Assembly (NCBI GenBank): GCA_036320915.1
Contig: JAXBDG010000005.1
Coordinates: forward strand, 1,612,001-1,676,000
Length of the DNA stretch: 64,000 nucleotides
Direction of reading: 5' to 3'
From: Linnemannia elongata
Taxonomy: Eukaryota; Mortierellomycota; Mortierellomycetes; Mortierellales; Mortierellaceae
Positions 21,465-31,970 of this stretch are shown in pieces. The translations under genes were made by a program, and so were the position numbers. A model generated the notes under the pieces. The model did no database searches. It was not told the DNA's origin and saw nothing but the letters and a program-made list of their open reading frames with translations. The stretch's first letter is position 1. Every line of letters starts with the position of its first letter.

Positions 21465-22727
21465 ATGATTCGCCTGCGCAAGTGTCTAGGAATCTTGGAG
21501 CTCAAGACAGGCAAGTTCAATCTTGCTTTCTTCTGCAACTGTCCATAAACACACATACTCACTAGAGTAACAAGTTTTCTTCATGAATTGCTCCGGTTAA
21601 ACTGACCTACCGCTTACTATTTTTTGACCGTTCACTTTTTTGACCGCTCATTGCTTGATCGCAATGCTGTCAACTGTCTTCTCGCCTGCCTTGGACTTTT
21701 ACTTATACAGGAGTGACCATTATCACCGTCTTTGCCATTGTAAGTCGCTTTTTCAATTTTGCAGTCCTGCTAGTGTAGCGTTTTTTTTTTATTTGTTTTC
21801 TTTGTTCCTGCGCAGAGTGAGGTATGAAAGAGGGGTCGATGATGACAAACAAACTGACCTGAGAGGTATCTCATCCCTGTAAATCACATAGCTCAATAAA
21901 GTATCAGGATTCTTTGGAATATTCGCTAATGGAGGCCTAGCCAAGGTTATAATGTACCTCTACTCTGTCTTTGCGACCTTCGCCTTTGCCTGGGGTCTCT
22001 ACGGTGTCTTGATTGTAAGTTGTTTTTTTAGTCCTCCGTTATAATATTATTCCGGACAAACGGCCCCTCCTCACAAATCATACAATTCAAGAAAAAATAA
22101 CCGGGAGACCGGCTATCTAACCTTGTTCTTCTCATCCATTCCTTCGTTATCTCCCACTCACACTTTTACTTTTCTACTTGGACAATAGGACAACACAAAG
22201 ATTGTGGGGCGGTATGCATTGGCATATGTGATCGACTTGATTATCAACGCTGTCCAGACGATCATCTTGGCGGTGACTTGGTTCATGACTAGGAACGATC
22301 TTTTGGGCGAACCTCAACCGGACCAAGCAGGAGACCCAACATCCACACCTATCACCGACGACGTGCGACAGGATTTTCAATTCGAGGGTGGCATCTCTAT
22401 CCTCATCCTCCTCGCCCTCTGGTGCCTTCACGTACGTCTTCTGTCTCCATTGCATGTTTATGGATCTTCCTCTCTTCTTTTCTCTCGATACTCTTATCTA
22501 ACCCATCTCCCATCTGTTTTTTATACGACATATAGTTGTACTTTGCGTTAGTGGTGTGGTCTTATTCGCACTCGCTGATTCACCGGTACGATCTTCCTTC
22601 CAACATGGTCGGTGGCGCTATGAATTCGGGATCCGACTCGACACCCATGATGTTCCTCCCCAGGATTGGACAGGATCGCGGAAAGCACACCGTCCTCCGC
22701 AACGAAGACGACGACGAATTCATCTAA
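21465..22727 (+). CDS. KEI1: Kei1-like inositolphosphorylceramide synthase regulatory subunit
   Basis: Five exons join in frame: 21465-21510, 21711-21739, 21892-22014, 22189-22431 and 22536-22727. They give 210 residues. Intron 1 uses a GC donor (GCAAGT after AAGACAG) and a normal AG acceptor; the other introns are GT-AG. The protein has about four membrane segments. It begins MIRLRKCLGILELKTGVTII and continues FAILNKVSGFFGIFANGG, the opening pattern of Kei1 (PF08552). Later come a membrane segment around IIFAVQ-like DLIINAVQTIILAVTWF and the loop WSYSHSLIHRYDLP. Kei1 is required for Golgi IPC synthase (Aur1) activity and localisation in budding yeast. The C-terminal tail is acidic (NEDDDEF), unlike the longer yeast tail. 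Identification rests on motif resemblance and topology, so a distant paralogue remains possible. Confidence 0.72.
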
Positions 22728-23132
22728 TACATTCGCCACCCTTCGCCACTACTATATATATTTAATAATAAATTGCATATATCCTTACTATCATCTTCCC
22801 ATTCCACACTCTTGAAGGTTAGTGTTCAGCCGTGAGTCCCTTTGCTAATCGGCGCATAGCCATCATTAAGTTACTTAACGTGTGAGCCATTGAAGTATCT
22901 GTACCATGATTGAATTGGCTGAATAACAAACGATTAATTGATACCACAGCCAAAGTGATGTCAATGCATCCAGCCTGCTCACAGACAATAATAAAGGGCG
23001 AAATGAGAAATTCAACAACCTGAACCTTTTCTCTCGACTATTCTAGACATTAAGATCTTTCCATAGTGAGCTTTGTTTAACTACGCGGGCTGATCAGTTG
23101 ATCAATGCTCTAGTTTCCCTTAATCAGATGTA
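22728..23132. other. intergenic, 3' of the Kei1-like gene
   Basis: About 400 bp of AT-rich sequence likely containing the Kei1-like 3' UTR. I see no gene or repeat in it. It ends at the left copy of the target-site duplication of the neighbouring retroelement. Confidence 0.5.
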
Positions 23133-24152
23133 GATCAATGGCCTTTTTTTTTTTTTGTACACAAATTTATTTCTCTGACAAACAGAACAAAGGAGGCACT
23201 TGAAAGTAAAGGGGACTACGGACCAAACTCTTCAGTGAACCATCCGTCAGTCACATTCCAGTGGGGAACCTGGCTCTGCGCAACCATTGTCGCTGCTCTT
23301 CACAGCAATAACGGAAGAAAATAAAACTAGATACGAATAAAGGGGATTCTTCCCATCCTCTCTATCAATGACAACTTCCTCCTTCCCAACAAACTCTCCA
23401 ACAGCCGCTCGTCAGCTGCGCGTGGTTCCTTGGTCGCTCCAGGGCAGATCCAATTCTCATGTGTGGCGCTTCGCTAGCCACACGGGCAGAAACCATCACG
23501 CGTGATGTAACCATATTCTTGACTCCAGTCGCCACGGGGGCCTGTGTATTTTGATGTCTTCTCCTTGGCAGAGATGCCCTGGATCTGTTCCCACGCGATC
23601 GTCGCGGAGCATCGGGCTTTCCAGATCAGCTCTGAGGCCTGCGTCTCCAGGTAGACAACGAATTTGTGAAGGACCATCTTGGCGATGGACTGTGGGTCCT
23701 GAAGACCGCGGACCATTCAGTCATCATGCTCTTGGGGGTGATACCGCGGAGTAGGGCCGATACGTTCCACTTGGGGTTCTCATCGCGATCGGGAGTAGGA
23801 CTACCGCTATGCACGGCTCGAGCTCCACCGATAGAGGAGAATCATCGCACATGATCCGCATCTCGGGGGGACCGCCAGTGTACGGGCACTGGCCTCGGGG
23901 CTAGACGACCGTTATCCACCGCGCGTTTGTGTTCTCGTTTCCTGGCTGCATTGTAGCTGTTTGTCGCCTTTACAACCCACTCGTCGATCTTGCCCATAAC
24001 CTCCTTCCAGATCGTAGTGGTGGTCTCAGCTGCCGAGGCACAGTTCCAGACATGTTCATTATCCTCCTTCTCGAGTTCGCATCGTCGGCAAATGCATGTT
24101 GGCTACAGATCGGCAAATGCATGTTGGGTACAGGTTGGGTTGATCAATGGCC
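23133..24152 (-). mobile_element. 5'-truncated non-LTR retrotransposon (LINE) with poly(A) and target-site duplication
   Basis: The sequence GATCAATGGCC occurs at 23133-23143 and again at 24142-24152, bracketing a ~1-kb insert. On the minus strand the insert ends in an A13 tract (plus-strand T-run 23144-23156), i.e. a poly(A) tail next to one duplication copy. These are the hallmarks of target-primed reverse transcription. The minus-strand body encodes a degenerate C-terminal fragment. It has a Cys/His motif CRRCELEKEDNEHVWNC (about 24020-24100) typical of the region after the reverse transcriptase in LINE ORF2, an in-frame TGA after DADHVR, then a frameshift near 23700. A further conserved stretch, SELIWKARCSATIAWEQIQG, ends at 23474. 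No reverse-transcriptase core remains, so the copy is dead on arrival. A 25-bp-period micro-duplication lies near its 5' end (about 24086-24133). Confidence 0.82.
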
Positions 24153-24511
24153 TAGTCGCTCTGTGAGATGATTGCTCTTGGCCATTTCGATTTAGAATCA
24201 AGGAAGAAAATTTTCAAGTTCGCAACCAAAATCTTCGAGCAGCCTTTTCTTTGATATATAATCGAACATTGTGAAGCCTGAAGGACCACTCAAAATTACT
24301 ATTATGAAAGAACAAACTGTTTTATACCGTATCAGTGGATTTTAGCTATTGCAGAGCTCTAGGAACGACGCAATTGCTTCACAAAGAACAGCATTAGAGC
24401 GGGCAATTTTTTTGGATTTTTTTTTTAAAAAATGCCCTTCTAACGCCACCAATTCTATCTGGACTTAAATCCAGTATGTACAAAAACGGTGATAACTTCG
24501 CACATCCACAA
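24153..24511. other. AT-rich spacer upstream of tRNA-His
   Basis: About 360 bp of AT-rich DNA between the LINE insertion and the tRNA gene. No coding potential is visible. Confidence 0.4.
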
Positions 24512-24583
24512 GCTGGCATAGTATAATGGTTAGTATATCTCGTTGTGGCCGAGACGATCCTGGTTCGATTCCAGGTACCAGCA
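24512..24583 (+). tRNA. tRNA-His (anticodon GTG)
   Basis: The 72-base sequence folds as a cloverleaf. Acceptor GCTGGCA pairs with TACCAGC with one C/A mismatch at pair 6; the D-arm is GTATAATGGTTAGTAT. The anticodon stem TCTCG/CGAGA encloses loop TTGTGGC with GTG at 24545-24547. The T-arm is CCTGG-TTCGATT-CCAGG and the discriminator base is A. The anticodon loop TTGTGGC is the one seen in other eukaryotic tRNA-His genes. There is no intron. Internal A and B boxes (GGTTCGATTCC) are present. Confidence 0.93.
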
Positions 24584-24597
24584 CATCCAGTAGGATC

Positions 24598-24603
24598 TTT
24601 TTG
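24598..24603 (+). terminator. RNA polymerase III terminator of tRNA-His
   Basis: A run of six T residues lies 14 bases after the tRNA end, the usual Pol III stop signal. Confidence 0.8.
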
Positions 24604-24878
24604 ATAGTTGGGACCCGTACCAACGTTTTTTTTTGGTTTTTTACACTAGCGCGTGCTCCCATGGCGACGCCCCGGGTTCGCTTGCCTCTTTTTTGTTTTG
24701 TTTTTTTTTCAAAAGTACAGTACATGGTACATGCTGAAGTTGTATTGAGATTTATATCTTTGGAAGATAAGTATGTACGTTTAGTTTTTTACAAGGGTGA
24801 TCATGGTGGGCTTTTTTTATGTGCACCAATGTGTGTTGATGAGTCGAGGGCTATGCGCCGGCAGCCTCGAAAGCAAGG

Positions 24879-24951
24879 AGACCTCTCTGCATCCTCGCTG
24901 CTGTCACACTCTGTGAGAATTGGACCTCCGATTTCGCTGTTCTGACAATTG
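24879..24951. repeat. 73-bp direct repeat, left copy
   Basis: This segment (AGACCTCTCTGCATCC at its start, CTGTTCTGACAATTG at its end) recurs at 27883-27955 with 66 of 73 bases identical and no gaps. The two copies flank the zinc-finger pseudogene at 25579-27241. Confidence 0.9.
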
Positions 24952-24952
24952 T

Positions 24953-24974
24953 CCATGAAGTTGGTGTCAGAAAA
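24953..24974 (+). repeat. 22-bp inverted repeat, left arm
   Basis: The 22 bases CCATGAAGTTGG-TGTCAGAAAA are exactly repeated in inverted orientation at 28034-28055, 3.1 kb away. Together the arms enclose the zinc-finger pseudogene. The left arm also forms a small imperfect palindrome with the TTCTGACA just upstream. Confidence 0.85.
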
Positions 24975-25578
24975 GAGTGTTCGCCGAATGTTCGAACGGA
25001 CTTTTTTTTTGGCACAATGCTCGTACGTTTGTTAGACTGACCGACTGAACGACAACATGGAATACTAACGTTTGATTGAACTGAACAACTTTTTTTTATA
25101 AGCAGAGGTCCTGCGTTTGTACTGCCCGGAACTGAAAACATGTTCTAGAGTTCTGTAGTCCATGTTCTTTGATTTTTAAATTAACTTGGGACGATGGAGT
25201 GTTTATTCGCTGTAAGGTAACATGCTCTTGATCTTCTTCTCAACGGCATGCATTGTAACCTTGGATTTCTTTCAACCCAAGGTAAATCCTTCATGATACA
25301 ATTACTAAATTTAACAGATAAGGTCCTTTAACAGATAAGGTCCTCGATTGTCTGTGTGATATCGAGTCATCTACTGCTCAAACTAATTCTTTTTCCTATG
25401 CATGGTGCAAAATACCCCTTCAGCTGGGCACGACTGCCCTTGTATACTTGAAGCATTAGCATGCTATTATCCGTTTCACTCAAATGTTACCACTTTTTTG
25501 GTGCACATCCTATTGTGCTACACACGACTGCCTATTTAAACTGAGAGGATTCAAGAATATCGATGTAGTCGGATACCA
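24975..25578. other. non-coding stretch downstream of the zinc-finger pseudogene
   Basis: About 600 bp inside the inverted repeats. A 17-bp-period micro-duplication (TTAACAGATAAGGTCC) lies at about 25311-25342. Otherwise nothing recognisable. Confidence 0.45.
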
Positions 25579-27241
25579 TTATACAGTAGGAGAGACATAT
25601 TCTTTTTCAATAAAGCTGGTAACAGCCTTGTTGGCTTTGGCGATGTAAGACGACAATTTCGAAGCCAAATTCTTGAGGAATTTGTTCAAGACTGGATTTC
25701 CGAGGATTGGTAAGGAGGAGTCGTCACCGTACAAGGTCAGGATGCCGTCGAGTTCGTTGGAAATGCTGCCTTGATCTGCGCACCAAACACGAAGTAGTTG
25801 TACTCTCCCTTTTCAACACAGCACGTGAGCCATCCTGAATAACATCGCAGGCAACTGTGTGAAAGAGGTTGGAAGCTGCAACGCCATTGCCAGTGTGAAC
25901 CCGGTCGAATGATGCCAAGTTAAATATGGTATACGGCTGACAAGGGTGGTTATCGGCGAAGAAGCTTGAAGCACGACACAAGTAAAAGGTTGAGGCATCA
26001 AAGAACTTTGTCTTCACTTGTCGCAGCTGGTACAGCAAATCGCTGCTCGAGATGCTCCAAGTATCCTTGCTCTCTGCCATCTTGAGTCCAATATCCAAAT
26101 GTTCGGTATCAAGGAAGATCTTTGTTGCCAATGAATGACTGGCGTCAGTCAACACGAGTGAAGGCGTTGAGGCACCAATACACGGCTCCACCACTTTGTC
26201 AAACCGAAGTGATGAAGTAATCAGAGCGTCAAACGATTTGGTGCCAATGATGAGTCGCTTTCCTACAATGGTTGGAACAGTGACAGGCCACACCTTCCTG
26301 TACGATGTTTTGATCGAAGTTGGCAGAGAAGCGGTCGCAGGGTGGCCCTTTTGAACAACAAATGGTTCACGGTGGATATCTACAGTTTTTTGTCGGCCAT
26401 ATGCTTCCACAGTATTGGCGATGACAGCTTGTCCATTCTTACTGTTGACAAAAAGGCATCCGGCTAGAATGACAGCTGATGCATAACGCAGGTGAGGCGA
26501 GAATTGCCAGTCTCGATTGAGCAGCTCACAGATCTCATCGCTAAGCTCGAAATAGCTCCGGGTCGCTAGACGTGCAGCATAAGGTGAGGACGACAACAGA
26601 TGCTCCAATCCTGGCGCTGGCGCTGGAGAGCAGTTGAGGTAGGTTTCATCATTATCGAGTTTCCGCTTTTGAGGCGTAACTGCTCTCAACTCTACTGAGC
26701 TTGCTGGGAGTTTGGAGATCACAGTAGCGTGCGCAATGGCATTTTGCTCTATACCAAGCGCATCCTTGATCGAAATGGGCTCGATTCCCAAGGATTCGAC
26801 AATGCCCAAAGTCTTCCGCTTTTCGCCAGCCGAGGCATGCAACTCGCCGCAACTGTAGAGAACAGCATCATGAAATCCACGCGTTTCCGGTTGCTGACGT
26901 GGTTCTGGTAGTGGCGAAATGTCTTGACGCTTAGGCAACGTAACGGCTGGCAGGGTGAGCTCGGGCGGATCCTGGTTGTTGTCTTTCCCTGTGGTACAAA
27001 GATTGTTTTTCAAATGTTTACGGCATCCTGTTTTGGTGGTCAGAAATGTCTTGGAAATTTGGCACTTGAAAACGCCATCCACCTGATTGACAACAACTGT
27101 TTCCACTAAACCAGATTTGGCGGCAATCGCAATGGTGAATAATTCCGCATGATACTCCAATCGGTGTCTGCGCTCCTGTTCCGCTGACTTAAACGTTCGA
27201 AAGAGATCACACACAGTACAACGCAGGATGCTCGCAGACAT
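25579..27241 (-). pseudogene. decayed zinc-finger protein ORF of unknown family, between repeats
   Basis: From the ATG at 27241 (MSASILRCTVCDLF) the frame is open for 505 codons to 25724. The N-terminus has a C2H2-like finger (C-T-V-C ... H-RLEY-H) and a second degenerate finger-like block (FKCQISKTF ... CRKH). The middle contains Pro- and Lys-rich linkers and a globular-looking part I do not recognise. The last ~25 residues (ESTTTSCLVRRSRQ...) look like a shifted frame. Near 25813 a one-base change would give KKGEYNYFVFGAQIKAAF, and after a second shift near 25765 the third frame continues NELDGILTLYGDDSSLP to a stop at 25579-25581. I therefore read two frame disruptions in a once longer protein of about 555 residues. 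The locus sits between 73-bp direct repeats and 22-bp inverted repeats, suggesting mobile-element cargo or a degenerate element gene. No transposase motif was identified. Confidence 0.6.
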
Positions 27242-28033
27242 TCTTCACGTTGAGGCTAGTTTGAACAAAAGACGCGGCTGGCTCTCAAAAGGGAGTCTGT
27301 AGAAGAGCTTGTGCAGTCGAGCGAAGGAGGATAGCAATCAACAGAAAAAAGGGATGAGTGCGCAGTGGGAGAGAGGGGGATAAAAGAAACAAACACGCGA
27401 GGTATTGGCACTGGCCAGCAAGATGTAACCGAGCAGCGAGAGATGGAACTGGCGTGTGAGGTGATGAAACTGGCGTGTGAAGTGATGGAACTAACGTGAT
27501 GGAACTGGCGAACGCGGAGATGGAACTGACGATTGTAGTGTAGTGATGGAACTAGCGAGAGAAGCGTGAGAGCGAGACGCTTGTGAAACGCCAAAGGAGT
27601 GGCGAGAGTTTGGAAAGGTAGCGTGGAAACGACTATTCCTTTATTTCCTTGCAGTTTGTTATGCGATGGAATAAAGGGGGTTGCCACTGCTCCCATGCGC
27701 GTAGACAAGAAAGATCTTTCACGTTATTCAACTGAAGGAGTGGCTACTTGGTGGCTCATTGTGGCAGCTTCTGGCGTAACCTTAAGAGCCGAGTGAGATT
27801 TTGGTGGTTTTGGCCGCTCTTGCGTTTGTGAGAACTGGCCGACTTTTTTTTTTTACATTAAGGCCTTGCGTTTGTGAAAACTAGACCTCTCTGCATCCTC
27901 GATGCTGTCACACTCTGTGAGAGCCGGACCTCCCTTTTCGCTGTTCTGACGATTGGGGCACATGGACATAGTATCTTTGCTGTGCGACACATCTGATGCA
28001 ATCAGCATCAGATTCTCATATTATTAGTATAAT
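27242..28033. other. upstream region of the zinc-finger pseudogene with degenerate short repeats
   Basis: Between about 27438 and 27560 the motif GATGGAACTGGCG recurs five to six times at irregular 14-30-bp spacing with variants. A T-rich stretch (27845-27855) precedes the right 73-bp repeat. The open frame on the minus strand here merely translates these repeats (SITSHASFITSHAS) and is not called a gene. Confidence 0.5.
27883..27955. repeat. 73-bp direct repeat, right copy
   Basis: Partner of the copy at 24879-24951 (66/73 identical). It lies inside the region bounded by the 22-bp inverted repeats, whereas the left copy lies just outside it, so the repeats are nested or rearranged rather than simple termini. 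Confidence 0.9.
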
Positions 28034-28055
28034 TTTTCTGACACCAACTTCATGG
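28034..28055 (-). repeat. 22-bp inverted repeat, right arm
   Basis: Exact reverse complement of 24953-24974. It is followed immediately by a G-run (28054-28066), so any target-site duplication cannot be recognised. Confidence 0.85.
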
Positions 28056-28085
28056 GGGGGGGGGGGCAGCCTTTTGTTAGACCGC

Positions 28086-28465
28086 CTAACTGAGCATGTA
28101 CAACCCTAAGGCTGCCTCCTCGGCCTTGCGATGGAAACGGGTCTTGCGAGCCCAAAGACGTTTGCTCTTGCGAGTGCGGTCCTTGCGGTCCTTGTCGTCC
28201 TTGATGCGACCATCAGGTAATGAGTCCCATTTTCACTTGCGGGGTGCATCGTTGGCCACATGTTGTGGATGTTCTTGATATGACGGCGCAAGTTAGAGTT
28301 CTGGTTCTTACTTGGCTTAAAGGCTCGACTGCAGACGGGGCAGAGCAACAGTTGCGTCGTTGTAGGAACTGGCGTCATCGATGCCGACACAACACGAGGC
28401 TGTTCTATGGGGCCAGCGAGTGGGACATGTTTGGATGGGATGTTATGGAGGGTAGATGGAGGGAG
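28086..28465 (-). pseudogene. zinc-finger gene fragment, copy A
   Basis: The minus strand encodes NIPSKHVPLAGPIEQPRVVS, then MTPVPTTTQLLLCPVCSRAF, and a finger C-X2-C-X16-H-X4-H ending NLRRHIKNIH. After the finger the open frame continues with unremarkable Thr/Arg sequence. A neighbouring frame instead gives a strongly basic, protein-like tail (KDDKDRKDRTRKSKRLWARK) ending ALGLYMLS at a stop at 28086-28088. That tail frame is itself interrupted by a TGA close to the finger. At least one frameshift and one stop therefore separate finger and tail, and I call it a pseudogene. Bases 28297-28465 recur at 31971-32139. Confidence 0.6.
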
Positions 28466-28479
28466 GTAATGGAGAGAGT

Positions 28480-28511
<32 letters not shown>

Positions 28512-29027
28512 CAGAGGGAAGAATTGGTGTCAACTAGATGAAATAAGAGTGTTTGTTAATCATCATTTATTTTTCCAGGTTCAAAAAAAACATTTTTTGT
28601 CAATGACACTGACACTGTCCAAAGGCGGGAGGTGAAATCAAGATGGTGGATCGTCATTTTGAGCAAAAAGAGAGGGATAAAATATCGACAAATACTTTCT
28701 TTGACGAAGTGTAATCCCCCAATGTTTTTGGGATATAGACACTGAGGTCTACATAGCGTGTTGATCGTAACCGATGGGCATATAGGGCTACTATACGCGA
28801 CTAGTAGACATGATGAGGGCGCGTTCGATTGGCAGCATAGGGTCACGTTGGCTAAGCACAGGCAAGTTGAAAGAACAGCAGAGAGCGAAGGGGAAGAGAG
28901 AATCGAAGATTCCAGCTTTCATTACGGAGATTGCATAAAGCTAGAAAATGAAAGTTTTTTTATTAAGATCTTCATATGAAACCCTCCTGTGAAAGATGCT
29001 TTAAAGCTTCGTCCTTATCTTTGCATC
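28466..29027. other. intergenic, downstream of the six-exon membrane protein
   Basis: A (GA)n tract lies at about 28470-28512, followed at 28522 by GAATTGGTGTCAACTAGATG. That is a divergent relative of a repeat found at 31565 and 32232. The remainder is AT-rich without coding signal. Confidence 0.45.
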
Positions 29028-30647
29028 CTAAATTCCAGTCCAAGCCTGACCTCCAGCAGGCACGTCCTTTTCAAGCAGCTCCATGTCGAGGTAATACTCC
29101 TCCAAAACCTCTACGAAGGGACGTCCATTCTCGGGCAACAAGGTACCATAATCGGACTGTGCATCTTGATTGGGGTAATCGACCATGGCTCCCTTGGACG
29201 CGTTACCATGTTGAGCGGTGAACTTAATTTTTCGCCGGCGCAGTTTTCTGCAATATCCAAAAGGATCCAAGCGCCTAAGATTCGTGAAAAATGTTGTACC
29301 GAACTGTTAAGTACATGTTACCCTCATGTGCATAATGCCACATGGCGATCATTAATTATAGCATTGTCCTTTACCTCGATCCAAACCAGGCACAGAAAAT
29401 TCCAGTCGCGAGAGAGATAGCGCCTCCCAAGCTCGAGAGAGCACTTGGGATGGTCGTCATTCTGTAGGGCAAATAGAGAGAGAATGGAGACAAATCTCTT
29501 AACAATCAACAACTAATAGCAAGTATAAATACGGTAGAAAAAACATTGCAGGCTAAGAGCAAGGTAAACTTACAGTATCTGGGTCTCCTCGATATTAGTT
29601 AGAGGTACCTTAACATTGAGGTGGGACTCATTCAATGGAATCGGAAAACTATTAAAGCTGGAGGTGATAGAGTGTTCTGGTTGGGTAACTGTCCTTCCCA
29701 TGAGACCCAAAAAGTCTGTACGTCGAAGGTAAGTCTTCTTAGGGATTGTGTAGAGCGGTCCTCGTTCTCCCTTCGAAAGGAAATAAAAAAGGTTGCCTGT
29801 CCCAAAGTCTTGATAGACGGTTCTCTCTGGATGAGTGTCATTAGCGGGCAACTTGGCATTTCCTGTAGTAGCGGTGAAAGGGGAAACATTTGAGCGGATA
29901 ATGAGTAAAGATGGAGTCATGGAAGGTCACTTTATGAAGACAACTGGTAATGGAACTCACGGGTCGGAAACACGCGTAGGGTCACCGGGTGCAACTATGT
30001 ATTCAATATTGGACGAGGAACCCCACACAATTAGTATGTCAGCACTGCATTCAAATCCTCAACTACCGTGGTTCGACTTATGTGTAAAGTGGGCCTTACC
30101 TCGTTAGAAGCGGGATCATTTGGTGTAACAATAAGTCTGAGAGCTGCGAGGGAACTCCTGTTGTATGACTCTTCCCCAAAGGAAGCAATGGTAATGCCAT
30201 CATGCCGATCCGCACAAGCCGGGCGGCTAAATATAGGCATGGAGGTATCGTTTCCTCCCATCACCCATCTCCAGCTGGCAAGCCCAATCTGGGGTCCCTC
30301 TGTAGTCAAGCCTTGCTCATCGTACCAATCACCCACTTTGATGGACGCTTGTGTCGTGCAGAGAATGACGGTGGGCATTTCTGTGAATCCATCAATCACG
30401 GATATTTCAGTCGTCTGCATATAGTAATTGAAACTCAGCATTGCCAGAATCAATTCTACAACAAGGTAATACAGCACACCGAGAACTTTGGAAGCAAAAG
30501 AAAAACAGTTAGGAAACCGTGGTGGATACCCACTATATTTTTTCTTTTGCTCTTGTTTGGGTACATTAACCTACCGCAGAGCATCAAACAGATCCACCGA
30601 ATCCATGTAAATAATACAGTGTCCGACGACTTTCTGAATTTGAACAT
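29028..30647 (-). CDS. two-pass membrane protein of unknown function
   Basis: Six exons on the minus strand join in frame through good GT-AG sites: 30647-30575, 30485-30100, 29994-29961, 29862-29574, 29461-29375 and 29274-29028. They give 371 residues. Residues ~13-42 form a membrane segment across the first splice junction (WIRWICLMLC then VLGVLYYLVVELIL). Residues ~26-260 look lumenal or extracellular, with N-glycosylation sequons (GGNDTS, YNRSS). Residues 262-289 form a second, Gly/Ala-rich membrane helix (IPSALSSLGGAISLATGIF). The last ~80 residues are charged and probably cytosolic, starting RRLDPFGYCRKLRRRK. The splice phases match at all five junctions and several were fixed by recovering the hydrophobic helix, so the model is well supported although the family is not one I recognise. 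It sits in a repeat-rich accessory zone, suggesting a lineage-specific gene. Confidence 0.78.
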
Positions 30648-31133
30648 GGTGAGTTGAAGAGCTAATGAAGATTTGTTTGGTCAGCTGCTTGTCGTTGTGG
30701 ATACAAATAGCAGAGAGGCAAAGTAAGGGAATTTAATGGGAAACATACAAACGGACCAAAAGAGAGGGGTAGCTTACCTTGGATAGAGTGATGAAAATAT
30801 ATGTAACTTTTTCAGGAGATGGAGAAGTGTTGAAGAGAGAAGAGAGGTGAAAAGTACAGGGGAAAATGGAGATGGGAAATAAAAGCGTTTTATTCAGGAT
30901 GGCGAAGACCTTTTCACTAGTCTTGGTTCTGTCAAGCCACAGCTACATTTCTCAGTTCGTCAATTAAAAGGGTTGCCGCATAATCGCAACACCTAATCTC
31001 AACCGAGGCGGAAAAAAAAGCAAGCAAGCGTATGTAGGCAACAGCACGGAATAAAAAGAGAGCTCGCATATCTATACTTCGAAATATCAACAGTTAAGCA
31101 ATTGACTCTCATAGCTTTATAAACACACATAAA
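30648..31133. other. upstream region of the six-exon membrane gene
   Basis: About 490 bp of AT-rich sequence that should carry the promoter and leader. Nothing else is visible. Confidence 0.4.
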
Positions 31134-31508
31134 GGAGTGACATGGTCAGGGAAAAAAAACTTGCATTTGTACGCCGCTGTCCAGATCTTAATGGAAGAGT
31201 CTAGAACGATAATGGTTGATTTCATGGGTGCATGCTTTCATGGTTGTGTGAGTGAAGGAGGACATGCTTAAGAAAGAAAACCCACACTTGCGCACCACTT
31301 TGCAGACCTTTGTGCTAGAGTCTAGATGCACGAACAATTGATTTCAGGGGTTCATACTTTTATGGCCGTATGAGTTAAGGAGGACATGCTCAGGAAAGGG
31401 AAACTTGCATTTGTACACCATTGTACAGATCACTATGCTAGAGTCTAGATGCATGAATGGTTGGTTTCAGATTTGCAAGAATTTATGGTCGTGTGAGTGA
31501 AGAAGGAC
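31134..31508. repeat. minisatellite, three ~122-bp units
   Basis: Three tandem units start at about 31134, 31257 and 31379, each opening GGAG(GA)CATG and containing AACTTGCATTTGTAC-like, TAGAGTCTAGA and TTTCATGG/TTTATGG blocks. Divergence between units is substantial (roughly a fifth of positions by eye), so the array is old. Confidence 0.85.
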
Positions 31509-31650
31509 AATTGTGATCAAAGGAATGTCAACATGACCATCAAGTGTAATAAGAGTGTTAATAAGAGTATGAGAATTGGCGTCAAATAGATTAAATAAGA
31601 GTGTCGTTCAATGTTGGATCACTTTTCGAGCTAGTGTTGGAGCAATTTTC

Positions 31651-31718
<68 letters not shown>
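31651..31718 (+). repeat. (CAACAG)n microsatellite
   Basis: About eleven copies of a hexanucleotide. A forward open frame (31601-31855) reads it as polyglutamine followed by a Lys/Glu/Arg-rich tail, but there is no support for a gene. Confidence 0.95.
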
Positions 31719-31970
31719 GACTACTAAAACAAACACAAAAAGCAAAGGAAAAACAAAAAGAAAAAAGAAAAAGAAAAAGGCAAGGAGAAAGGAAAGACAA
31801 TGAAAAGGAAGAGAAAAGAAAAGAAGAGTTTAAAAAGAGCACAGGACTGAGTTAATGTTTGTGGCTGACAGTGGCTCTCATTTGTGGCTAGCATGTGGCT
31901 GAAGGAATGTTCTAGCTGTCTAGAATTACGAGATGTGCTGCGGTGAGTTTTTCTTTTACATTTGGAGGGG

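Noticed and set aside
23551..23854. Forward-strand frames over the LINE remnant
   Set aside because: The Cys/His motif, poly(A) orientation and conserved peptide are all on the minus strand.
24465..24725. Minus-strand open frame across the tRNA-His gene
   Set aside because: It overlaps a well-formed tRNA and has no protein features.
31601..31855. Polyglutamine plus Lys/Glu-rich open frame
   Set aside because: It is a translated (CAACAG)n and A/G-rich tract with no flanking gene structure.
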